A stretch of 20,680 nucleotides of DNA from Haplosporangium gracile (Eukaryota > Mortierellomycota > Mortierellomycetes > Mortierellales > Mortierellaceae), in NCBI GenBank assembly GCA_015499985.1, contig JAAAUF010000623.1, positions 1 to 20,680 of the forward strand, in the 5' to 3' direction. Below the pieces are notes generated by a model. The model was not told the DNA's origin. It ran no database searches and saw only the letters and a program-made list of their open reading frames with translations. A program made the translations under genes and the position numbers. Of this stretch, positions 9,338 through 18,419 are shown in pieces. The first letter of the stretch is position 1. Each line of letters opens with the position of its first letter.

Positions 9338-11156
9338 TGTATGTATGTCAATTGTTGATTGTTGAGTCCTAATTCTGCCTGCACAAGTTGGTGGCCTAGG
9401 TGGATGAATGTCGTTGACAGTCTGTTGTTTACTAAATAGTGAAAGCAAGCCGGCACAAGCGAGAGACGGGGAGGGGGGGAATGTAGTGTGGCGTGGAAAA
9501 AGAAGTAACAGCGATGTTGAATCAGGAGTAGTGAGTAAAAGAGAGAATGAATGCAAGAAGGAAGGAGAGGGAAGGCGAATGAGAAAGGACGAAGAGAGAA
9601 GAAGAAGACGGGAGAAGGAAGAAGGAGCGAGGGAAGTCAGGACTCGAGAGCAAATCTCAAAAACTGATAAGACAAAAAGGGGACGAAAGAACAAAAAAAT
9701 GCATTGTCCTTTTATGGTCAGTCTTGGCCGAAGACCCACTCGCTCTCATTGGCTGACCAAGTCCCCTTCTTAATTGCACATGCAAATACAGGAAAAAGCG
9801 CCATTAAAAATTAAACCAGATTCAGGGAGCAAGTCGCAAAGAGTGACTCCCATGAGTTATTAATCTCATTTTGGCCTCTGTCTTCTCTACACTACGAACC
9901 TTTCCTACCATAACACAGTCACGAGGAGATTCTCAGACTATAAATTAAATCAGTAACCGCGAAGGGTTTTGTTCTCTATCGACTGTACTTACAGGATTTC
10001 TGTCTAGTACATCTCCAGTCTTTGTTTCCCAACATAGACACACAGTTTACCCTCGACGATGAGCTGAAGTGCGCTGCCCGTAAAGGGAAGCGAAGCACAC
10101 TCCAAATTCTTCTTTTGAAGAGTTGGGTGCCTGCTTATTGATGATCTTGTCTAGTCGCCCTTCAAGGCGGCTATGATGAGGGCGGTCGCACATTCTGAGC
10201 GGTATACTTTTATTTCTTTCAAAGTTTAAAAATCAAAGCGTAGGTGTAGGTGTCTCTCTTTGCTTTCGCTATTCAAATGAAACGGGTAGTCGTCATGGAA
10301 ATTGATGAGCGTTTATTGAAAAATGCAATACTGTACGAGAGTGATAATATGTGTGTAAGAATGAAAAGAAAGGGATGAGTGCTCGCAAGATGAAAAGTGA
10401 AATGATGTGGATAAGGAGAACAAGAAAAAAAAAGCGTATGAGGATGTCGTGTGTCGACTCAGGCCCGCTTTCTCACATCCCCTTCAAATTTGGGGTTTGC
10501 AACAAGACCCTTGGCGTCTTGAACAACGGCTACGTAGCATGGGAAGATGTCCTACATTACGCATGCTAGTCATATACCGGAGCACTCTTCAGTCATCACC
10601 GCACTTGACATCAAACATCACTAACTTCGAGGGGATGACAAAACAATCGCTACCTCATTATTGATGACATATTTGTAGCTTGCAACGGAGACTTTGTGGA
10701 CCTGACAGAGAATCACCGAGTAGCGCAAACCAGCGTTGACTGCCATCGACTGGTTCTTCTTCTGCAGGCCAGCGTCAGCTGTATTTAACCGGCCTAGCTT
10801 TGGTAAGGTAAAGACATATTGTCAGCATGAGAAAAGTACTCCTTGCTATGAAAAGCACAATAGCAGCGTATTATTTTGGAAGTACCTCCCCGCTGGGCGA
10901 GGAGTCGTCGGTGACCAAAGTTCAGGATGCTATTGGTCTGACAAAAAGTGCCCGAACTAGATAAAAAGAACAAGTCTCGCCGCGATGATCAGGCATCAAA
11001 GTGTCTCAATCTCACTCAGTTTGGGCGTTGAGCACACCAAAATTGCTTCAGGAGGAATCGGCAATCCATCCAAGCAACATTCATCAAACGCATCTCAGCC
11101 ATACACACATACATACAACAACACCCATTCATAGACACACGCAGTGTCAGACACTA
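9275..11156. other. Shared head-to-head upstream region of F-box copies B and C
   Basis: About 1.9 kb without a supported gene, the spacer of the inverted duplication. From 9406 to 9710 it is purine-rich on the plus strand, so pyrimidine-rich on the sense strand of copy B. An ATTGG (inverted CCAAT) is at about 9748. The middle (9780-10990) is ordinary mixed sequence with a few short open frames that I do not believe. The last 100 bases before 11157 are CA-rich, echoing the leader of copy B. Confidence 0.6.
9304..9337. repeat. GT/GA dinucleotide microsatellite
   Basis: About 12 consecutive GT units, followed by about four GA units, 30 to 60 bases upstream of the start codon of copy B. On that gene's sense strand it reads as CA repeats in the leader or promoter. 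Confidence 0.9.
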
Positions 11157-12922
11157 ATGGCTCCACTTGTAATTCCCCTACACCAACGTAAGCGCTTTGC
11201 TACTTTTTCTTGTGCATGTGATTACATTCCTTCCTTCCCACGCGACCAACCCAAGAGAAACAAATAACAACAACAAACTAACCTCCTAGTGTCTCTCTGT
11301 CGTCTCTCACAATAGTGCCGACGCAGTCATGGCAAGCAGAGACCAGGCGCTGATGATTCCCGAGATCCTCATGGTCATCAAATCCTTCCTTCCCCTCTTC
11401 GAGTGCTCTGAGGCCAGTCAACATGGCTTGATCGACACCTGGAACCCAGATTATCTCCTCAGCGCCGCTGCCGTCTGTAAAGCCTGGCGCCAGATTCTCA
11501 TCCCAGTACTCTGGCAGACGTATGACTTTGCAATCATGGACTGGGCCCCATGGGACGTCCTCACCCACAACATCCGTCACATCCGCCAGCTGTCCTTGCT
11601 CAACACAAAGCACAAGAAGAACGCCGCCTTCTGGGAGGTCCTTACCTACCACAAGCACATCCGCAAGTTGGAGGTGCATGATGCCATTTTCCCTGTCAAG
11701 CGTCTCCTCGGCCCCAAAGTGCATAACGTGAAAGAACTCAAGGTGTCCGGAAACTGCACCCGAATGCATCCCTTCCTTCTCCTGTTTGTCGCGCGTCAAG
11801 TGGCCCTCCAGTCTTTGGAGTTGACCCGCGTCAAGCTGACTAAGTCGGACTGGACGCGCATCGTCTACAACAAGCCACATCTCAATAAGCTTATCATCTC
11901 TCAACAGTGCGAGTTCGAGGGCTTCGAAGATGACAACGACGAGGACAAGAACAAGACCAGAACAGCACACACGAAGGGCAAGCAGCCAGTAGAGTCGATG
12001 GCAATGGACGCGGACCCGGCCGCCAATACGAACAGCTGCAACGCCTCGACGAGCAGCGGAGGAGGATCGAACAAGCGGAAAGCGATGATGAAGGGGTCGG
12101 TGGAAGCGGTAACAAGCGCAGACGCTCCCAGGGTGACGATCTGAACTTGCCGGCTGCACGAAATCCCGGGATTCTTCCAGTCATCCACCTTGTCTTGAGC
12201 GATCATCGTCTGCTCCTCCCTTCCAGAAGGTGATTTTCAAGGCATGCCCCCATGTCGAACAGCTCAAGATCTGCTACACGCAGAAAGCAGTTGGATCCAC
12301 GATTGCCAATCTCGTTGCCGAGAGCTGTCCCAAGATCCGCCACCTGACGCTAACGAGCACGCGTCAACCATGGACGCTGGCGATGCTGGAGAGTATGCCG
12401 TAGTCTGTCGAAGAGCTAATCCCTCATACTGGACAGTTGGATTTGGATATGGTGGCGGCAGTCAACGACCGGAAGGACATGCTAACCAGACTGGAGCTTA
12501 ATTTCGGGCAAGACAGCAAGGGCAAGCGCCGTATGGAGTGCATTCTGCTGATCTTGCGGGCGTGTTCGGAGCTCAGGGAGTTTACATACCACAACCATGC
12601 AGAGGACAAGCTCTTCAAAGAGGTGATGTTCAAGAAGGCATGGAACCTACCTAACCTCCGCAAACTACACATCCACGGCGTCTCCCCTCGAGTCCAGCAT
12701 AACAGCCTCCCACAAGTTCCTGTTCCTAACAGCTGGAGACAAGAGAACCAAGTCCGAAAACACCGCTGCTGTAGCTCCCAATCTATGCAAGATATCCGAA
12801 ATCTGGGTAGCAGGTCTCTCTCCCCTCTCTTCGACGTTGCTCTGCTGGACCAAATCAAGGACCTCTCCAACCTCTCGAAGGTTGTCATTACCGAAGCGAA
12901 ATATCGCAAGAGGCTCAACTAG
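11157..12922 (+). pseudogene. F-box/LRR-like gene, copy C, disrupted (two exons)
   Basis: Exon 1 (11157-11187) encodes MAPLVIPLHQ. Splicing to 11327 (acceptor CGCAG) joins in frame to LMASRDQALMIPEILMVI, the start of the F-box. The box continues to LLSAAAVCKAWRQILIPVLWQTY, then LRR-like stretches (HIRKLEVHDAIFPVKRLLG, VKELKVSGNC, QSLELTRVKL). An acidic then Ser/Asn/Gly-rich linker with basic NKRK and NKRRR motifs follows. Compared with copies A and B there is a one-base loss near 12081-12085, another near 12219-12225 (CCC where the paralog has CCCC), and a TAG at 12401-12403. After that the second LRR half stays open to the TAG at 12920-12922, including YHNHAEDK and AWNLPNLRKLHIHGVSP, identical in copy B. 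The 5' frame alone would give an F-box half of about 280 residues. Likely non-functional or truncated; a sequencing artefact is the alternative. Confidence 0.82.
11188..11326 (+). other. Intron of F-box copy C
   Basis: A 139-base intron with donor GTAAGC and acceptor CGCAG (phase 1). I chose this acceptor because only it joins the Met-Ala-Pro exon in frame to the F-box. Two nearer acceptors, CTCCTAG and CACAATAG, do not keep the frame. A start at 11329 without this exon remains possible. Confidence 0.6.
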
Positions 12923-13576
12923 TCCACGATCAGAAACTTGCATTACCGTCATTTAGGGTATCATCCCATTGTCGCGCCTCTCCCATCCATTCCTCGGTTT
13001 CTTCCTTTCTTTTTTCTGTTTGTTCTTTCACTTTGCATTCTTTTTCACTTTTCTTTTACCCTTGCACCCATTTTCGTTCTTGTACCAACCTATTTTCCCG
13101 TTCAAGGTGTCCTTTATATGACCTTCAGAGCTTGCACACAAGGGTCTTTTTTTTTTTTTTCGACGACCCGCCTTTGTATATTATATCTTTTTTTAACCAC
13201 CCTTCTTGCATACGAGGTTATGTTTTATCTTTTTTTTCCTATCCTCTTCGCACAGAGGGGTGTTACTCTACTTTTGTCAGTCGAACTAGTACATGAGTGT
13301 GTTTTTTCCTCGTGCCTCCTGACCTACTCTACTTATATATCTTGTTATCTCCCTCACTCCTAACTTCCACGAGCGATCTTCATCTAATTTCTTTTGATCT
13401 TAATTGGCCTAGCTGCTGGCTTCAGCCCTTTGTTCTTTTTTACACTTTTTCTCATTTGTAACATCATATCCATACTTTGCATACCTAACTTTTAATAGTT
13501 CATCACTATTTGTCTTTGCTTGCTTATTTTCCCCCTATTTTGCTACCCTCTACTTTTTCTTGAAAATAAAAATAAA
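12923..13576 (+). other. 3' flank of F-box copy C, conserved with copy B
   Basis: T-rich 3' region with no gene. A stretch at 13273-13341 (GTCAGTCGA, then GAGTGTGTTTT, then CTCCTGACCT) matches the opposite strand of 7111-7180 behind copy B with few changes. A short degenerate motif around GCACA-AAGG recurs several times. Two AATAAA signals at 13565-13576 could end the transcript. Confidence 0.65.
13565..13576 (+). terminator. Double AATAAA polyadenylation-like signal
   Basis: Two adjacent AATAAA hexamers (13565-13570 and 13571-13576) about 645 bases beyond the stop of copy C. They could mark the 3' end of its transcript, or simply reflect local A/T bias. Confidence 0.35.
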
Positions 13577-15599
13577 ATCAGAAAAGGGTATGATGTCCTC
13601 AAAAGCAAAATTAAAACGTTGATCGAGGGTATTGTAGCAGATCATCCTTTGGATTATGGGCAGTGGTGCGAATGAAAATTAGAAAGTCTAATAATTATCT
13701 TTTAGCAAAAGAAAAGTTGCTACGCGTCTATCCGTCCGTCCTCGGAGTAGTTCACTTTCTCCATACTCTCCATATTTTTGTACGCTTTCACTCTTGTCGT
13801 CCTTTCTCCTTTTTTGCTCTTCCCTGCTTGCCTGTCTAAAAGTCTTATCCAGAAGAATCAGATGTTGAATCCTAGGGCCTAGAATGATGGCGAGCTTTCT
13901 TCGCCCTCCTTTCACTTACACTCTTTCCTAAGATCCTTACAATCTCTTTTTTTTTTTTTTTGAGTGTTTATCCCTTCCTCCCTCCTCGACTTTATCTGCT
14001 TCTTTTTATATTGCTTATTCATTATTGCGAGCAGTTTTTCTCTCTTTCTCCCATGATTTCTGTCACAAAAAAGGGAGAATTGGGACCTGGTGGACAAAAG
14101 CAAACAAAATAAAACAATGAGAAAGAAAACGACCTCGACCAGGAGGGAAAGGTACTGGAAAGCCAGCGATTGGGTGGTTGGTTAGCCGCTCCGAGAGATG
14201 AAGGGGTTTAAAAATAAGGGCATGGCTCGACCATTAAACTTCTCAATGGGTTTCCTTTCATTTTCACTCTCGCTCTCCATGTGGTGCTTTGTTCGTTCTT
14301 CTTTTTCATGTCTGGGGGTTTCGACTGCTCTTTATTTCTTACTCTTCCCCGTTAGAATTAATATATGAACGCATAGGGCGGGAGAATGGAGTAAGAACGA
14401 CGGAATAACAGCAGTTTTTAGAAACAGGGGAAGAAAGGGGCGTTAATGAAAGAGTCTAGACAAAGAGTGAGATGTGAGGCTCCGAGGAGTCAGTGAGTGA
14501 TAGGGATACATACATTCGTCCAGCTAAAGACGTAGGAGAAGTCAAAAGGGATGAAGAGAGGATAGGAGAAGGAGTCGGCTTCAATGCAGGTTTTAGGGTA
14601 TGCGACATGAGGCGTTGTATTGTAGTCATGTACAGTACAGTACTGTCCTATACCATACTGGAACATCCCCTAACCTCCTCTGTTTTGCGGAGAACAGGGA
14701 ATCAGAAATCGACGCCGGGGGGGTCAGGAGGAGGAGGTAAGTAGGTTTATAGAAGGTTGAGGTACGCCCTCGTGGATATATCAGGAACGAGGGGCCTCTG
14801 ACCTAGTACCAACCAACGGAAATGTCAAACATGTTTTGGGGACCAGGGGAAAGGGAAAGAAAGGAGAGTCTGGTTCCTTTACTTCATTTCAGATCGAATT
14901 ATAGGGGGGGGGGGACACTCCGCTCTCACACAGTGGTTTTTCAATCTGTGACAAAAAAAAAATAGGACCGTTGAACGAATAAGGAGCATGGCTCAATTGT
15001 CTGTGTGGCAGAGCAAAGAGCCTAGTGGCAAAGGGTCAAGAGTAAAAATAAAAAAAAAAGAGAGAGCATGAGTAGACGGACTCGAGGGCGTAAGAGCTAA
15101 AACCGACACTGAGGCGTAGTCGATGGACAAGGACGGAGTGCTCAGTCCCCCAGCGAAATGGGGGAAGAGTCGATCGTCTGTATGTGATCGAAAAGGGGTT
15201 GCAATGAGTCGAGGTTATATGGCAAGTGAGTACAGTTGATGGGAATACACAGACAAGCGCATGGTGTGCGTCGGTTTGGGTTTGCCACCATGGGGTATAT
15301 GTGCACTGAGCTTTGGCCTGCCTTGACATAGCTGGAGTGATGGCTGCGCCAGTGATGACGATAATGGTGTTTGGTGATTGCAGGAGAGACGTCAACTTTC
15401 TGTGCCCTTGCTTCTTCGCCAGGGTGGACTATGTTCAATTAGGAGTAACATCATCAGAAGATGGGCGGTGTCGTTTACTTTGTTTTCTAGAAACAACTAG
15501 TCAGACAAAGACCGCAGTGAAGATCAACCATAGCAGAACTAACGAACAAACGAAAGGACGGATGAGCAGTAAAGCACTTATTTTGTTTGTAGTTTTTGT
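13577..15599. other. Gene-free intergenic region
   Basis: About 2 kb with no convincing gene on either strand. Contents are a T15 run near 13948-13962, a perfect 10-base palindrome ACAGTACTGT at 14637-14646, a G11 run at 14904-14914, and A runs near 14954 and 15050. The open frames here are short, compositionally odd and match nothing I recognise. Confidence 0.55.
14904..14914. repeat. G11 homopolymer
   Basis: A run of 11 guanines in intergenic DNA, the mirror of the C11 run at 2458-2468. Confidence 0.9.
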
Positions 15600-15605
15600 T
15601 TTATT
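15600..15605 (-). terminator. AATAAA polyadenylation-like signal of the KRE9/KNH1-like gene
   Basis: On the minus strand AATAAA lies about 165 bases beyond the stop codon of the secreted protein gene, a plausible 3' end signal. Confidence 0.5.
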
Positions 15606-15768
15606 GTACATGGTTGTAAGATGATGATGAAGACGAAAGAAGGGAATGACTATGTTACAAAGTGGATATTGAAAGATGGGATCGAAATAAGAGGAGAGTT
15701 ATACTATGGTACAGGATGGAGGGGTAATTAGGAGGGTCATTTGATCAAGCGAGTGCTTTCCTATTAGT

Positions 15769-16677
15769 TTATACGCGGGAGGAGAATGCAGGCAAGCTGG
15801 TGTGGAACTGGTTGGTGTATCCCGAGAACTTGCGGCCCTTGCCAATGATCTCGACCTTGATCTGGTAGTTGCCCAGAGGAGTATCCTCAGGCAAGGAGAC
15901 ATACAAGAAGCCGGCCTTGGCGTCGACATTGGCGGCAAGGACACGGACGACCTCCTGGGTCTTCAGGGAGACCAAGAGGATGTTGACACGGGCGCGGCGG
16001 GCAGTCTCGAGGGCCTTGGGGATCGACCATCCGACAGTGTAGGGGGCGCGAAGGACCAGGTTGCCACGGAGGGGCTGGTGAGTCAATTCGACGGATTCGG
16101 TCTCGAGGATGGCGTGCTGGTTCTTGCGCTTGAAGGTGAGGTCGCTAGTTTTGGACTTGCGAATCGTCTGCTGCTGTTCCAAAGTAACCTCATCCTGATC
16201 CTGGGAGGACTGCTCGTCAACAATAGAAGAGAAAGCCATCTGGGCCTCGACGTCGAAACTCTCCTCCTCAACAAGGATGATGCTCTGAACAAGCGAGCGT
16301 CCAATAACAGTTGAAGTACGACCCTGGAAGACGGTCAAGAGAAGCGAGTAAGTTCCGGGGACGATTTCAGGGCGAAGGTTGACCATGGTCGAACCGAGGC
16401 GAGTGGGGACATAGCGACGGAGGAGGATAGACTCCTTCTTTTCATGGTGGAGGAGAGCAATGTCCATGGTCGAGCCCTCGGGCATCTGAGCAGTGTCCCA
16501 GTGGACGGTTGGGAGGGAGTCGACCAGCCAGAGGGTGTCTGTCTGGGGAGAGGAGACCTCGAAGCGGAAGGGCTTTGAGGGGGAGGCGAGGCGTTGTGGG
16601 GTGGGGAGGGCGTTTGTGAAGATGGAGAGGAGGGCGAGTAAGAGGATGAATGCGAGTGTGGTTATTGAGCGAGCCAT
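15769..16677 (-). CDS. Secreted protein with two KRE9/KNH1-like (Ser-Thr-rich anchored family) modules
   Basis: Intact single exon of 302 residues. A signal peptide is clear: Arg at position 3, a hydrophobic core at about 8-22, and likely cleavage after TNA (residue 23). Module 1 (about 36-136) shows FEVSSPQTDTLW, VHW (58-60), MDIALL, VNL and PGTYSLLL (107-114). Module 2 (about 198-290) shows VGWSIPK, ARVNILLV, VSLPEDTPLGNYQIKV and a SGYTNQF ending. These follow the Trp, Trp, PG-Y/GNY pattern of the KRE9/KNH1 N-terminal domain of fungal cell-surface proteins. A charged Gln/Ser/Lys-rich linker (137-197) separates them and contains KRK at 183-185. There is no hydrophobic GPI tail, no N-glycosylation sequon and no cysteine. 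Likely role: secreted or wall-associated, linked to cell-wall glucan or surface structure. The domain call is from pattern recognition; function is inferred. Confidence 0.8.
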   Translation of the reverse strand: MARSITTLAFILLLALLSIFTNALPTPQRLASPSKPFRFEVSSPQTDTLWLVDSLPTVHWDTAQMPEGSTMDIALLHHEKKESILLRRYVPTRLGSTMVNLRPEIVPGTYSLLLTVFQGRTSTVIGRSLVQSIILVEEESFDVEAQMAFSSIVDEQSSQDQDEVTLEQQQTIRKSKTSDLTFKRKNQHAILETESVELTHQPLRGNLVLRAPYTVGWSIPKALETARRARVNILLVSLKTQEVVRVLAANVDAKAGFLYVSLPEDTPLGNYQIKVEIIGKGRKFSGYTNQFHTSLPAFSSRV

Positions 16678-16770
16678 TGTTGTTGTTGTGTTGTTTGTTT
16701 GTTGATTTGTTGTTGAGAGAGAGGAAAAGCGAGAGGAAGAGAGAGAAGAGGAAGAAGTGGAAGAGTGGAG

Positions 16771-16778
16771 ATTATATA
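16771..16778 (-). promoter_or_regulatory. TATA box candidate of the KRE9/KNH1-like gene
   Basis: TATATAAT on the minus strand, about 95 bases upstream of the ATG at 16677, in a pyrimidine-rich leader context. A second, closer-to-consensus TATATAAAG lies at about 16961-16969, roughly 290 bases upstream. It could be an alternative promoter or imply a longer leader. Confidence 0.5.
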
Positions 16779-17320
16779 GTCGAGTGTAGGTGGCGGTGAA
16801 GTGGCGAAGAGAGGGTCAATTGAGAGAGAGAGAAGAGGCAGATTATGGTACAGTGGCAGAGAAAGAGAGCGGAAGATACAGTGATGCGAGTTTAGGAAGA
16901 AGAGATGAGTGAAGATTGAAAAGAGAAGAGCGAAAAGAGAAGAAGGGGGGAAAATAGAGTCTTTATATAGGAACACCCTTTTTCCAGGAATCTTTTAGGC
17001 CCACAAGGGAGAAGAGAGGAGTGTGCGAGAGAGAGCAAAGAACAAGGACAGGCGGCGGTGAACAGCAAAGTGGGTGTGTTGACAGTCGGGCTAAAGGCGA
17101 TGTTGAAAGGAGGGTAAGAATAGATTTGTCTTTCCCTCCGTCGACCCAGTCGCACAACGAGTAACCCTTTTTTGTACGCTGCGAATTCAGGCGGGCTATT
17201 TTTGACACCCCCTGACTACTACTCTCTCACTGAACTGAACCCATTTCTTTTATTATAATTCTCTCCAATTCAATTCAATTGCTCAATAATTCTTTTTGTT
17301 AGTGCGCACGCTTCTTTTTT

Positions 17321-17353
17321 CCCTTGACCCTTTGACCCTTTGACCCTTTGACC
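17321..17353. repeat. 8-base tandem repeat CCCTTTGA
   Basis: Three exact copies of CCCTTTGA (17328-17351), preceded by a 7-base variant and followed by a partial copy. It lies in the far upstream region of the secreted protein gene. It does not match fungal telomere repeats. Confidence 0.85.
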
Positions 17354-17665
17354 TTGGAACGCACACAAGGGAAACAAGGAGGGGTAAACATGCCTCCTCC
17401 GCTCTGTCCACCTGTCCACCATCCATCCCCAAGTCAGTCGACAATCCCGTCGACCACTCCAATTCGTCCATTCAGCAGCATGCCTCTCTTCTCTTCACTT
17501 CCCTTTTTTACTTTGTGTATTCATGTACGCCTTCTTGTGCAGTGAGGTCTGACCGTATGCCTGGAAAGGAGAGAGAAAAACGACGCGGAGCCAGGGGACA
17601 ATGCGGTTTTTCTTTTTTTGCCCCCTCGTTTGCTGGCCGAGGGGAAGTAAGGTAGGACGAGGACA

Positions 17666-17696
17666 GGACTGGAAAGGAAAAACATACCTCCAGTCC
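17666..17696. repeat. Inverted repeat, 8-base stem
   Basis: GGACTGGA (17666-17673) and its exact complement TCCAGTCC (17689-17696) are separated by 15 bases. The stem is short and may be chance; no function is assigned. Confidence 0.45.
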
Positions 17697-18396
17697 AGGA
17701 TGGCATATCATGCTGGACAGTTGACAGTAAGAAAGCGGTAGGACGAGAGAAGAGAAGTGGGGGCTAGGGCGTAGGTTGTGGTCGAAGGAAAAAAACGATG
17801 TCGGACTTTGAGAAGGGATAAAAAAACAAGTGCGATGCAGATGGGCGCAGGCAGGAAAAAAGGACCACGATAGTCCGCAGGGAGAAAAACAAACAGAGGG
17901 CATGATCGATTCACTTTCTTTTCCTTGTGTTCATCCTCTTTCTGTCTCCTTTGACCCTATCTTTCTGTCTATGCCTGCCTGCCTGTCTATGTATAAAACC
18001 TTTTTTTGTTCCTATGCATGCCATGGCCCACATCACTTTCACTCCCCTACATGTCCTCGGCGTCCTCCCCGTCCTTTCTTCATTATGGTCTCCTACACAC
18101 ACTTCAACTCCCTTCGCCCTTCTTCCACCTTCCCCTCAAGTCCACTCCCTAGATGGGATAGTTATGCACTGCCAATGGCTGGTTTGATTTTTGGTACAAT
18201 AGACACCGTGAGCAGAACAGGAAGATAAAAAAATAGAAACCATAAAGTCCGAGGAAGGCGGGCTGCTTCTGGCACTGCACTGCCGGAGGAGCAGTATAGT
18301 TTTCTGTTGTCGTGTCCTCCAGTTGACAGAAAAATTTGATCTTTTTATTCATCTTCCTTCCCCTTTCTCCTATCCTGTTCGTCTTCTTACACTCAC

Positions 18397-18419
18397 CTGC
18401 CAGCCTGCCAGCCTGCCAC
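18397..18419. repeat. CTGCCAGC tandem repeat, about three copies
   Basis: An 8-base unit repeated nearly three times without change in intergenic DNA. Simple sequence, no function assigned. Confidence 0.75.

Noticed and set aside
9408..9773. Plus-strand open frame rich in Arg, Lys and Glu
   Set aside because: Produced by purine-rich DNA, which is the pyrimidine-rich upstream region of copy B read backwards. No family resemblance.
10085..10175. Short inverted repeats (CCAA-TTCTTC/GAAGA-TTGG and CGCC/GGCG) suggesting a small mobile element
   Set aside because: Stems are short and imperfect, there is no target-site duplication or terminal repeat pair, and no second copy is seen in the window.
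11278..12159. Minus-strand open frame of 293 residues opposite F-box copy C
   Set aside because: It is antisense to the F-box/LRR homology shared with copies A and B. Its long open run reflects codon bias in the real gene.
15036..15438. Two overlapping minus-strand open frames of about 100-120 residues
   Set aside because: No domain, no coding-like composition, no start context, and they lie in a gene-free homopolymer-rich region.
15802..16314. Plus-strand open frame opposite the secreted protein gene
   Set aside because: Antisense shadow; the minus strand has a signal peptide, a family-like domain pattern and a complete frame.
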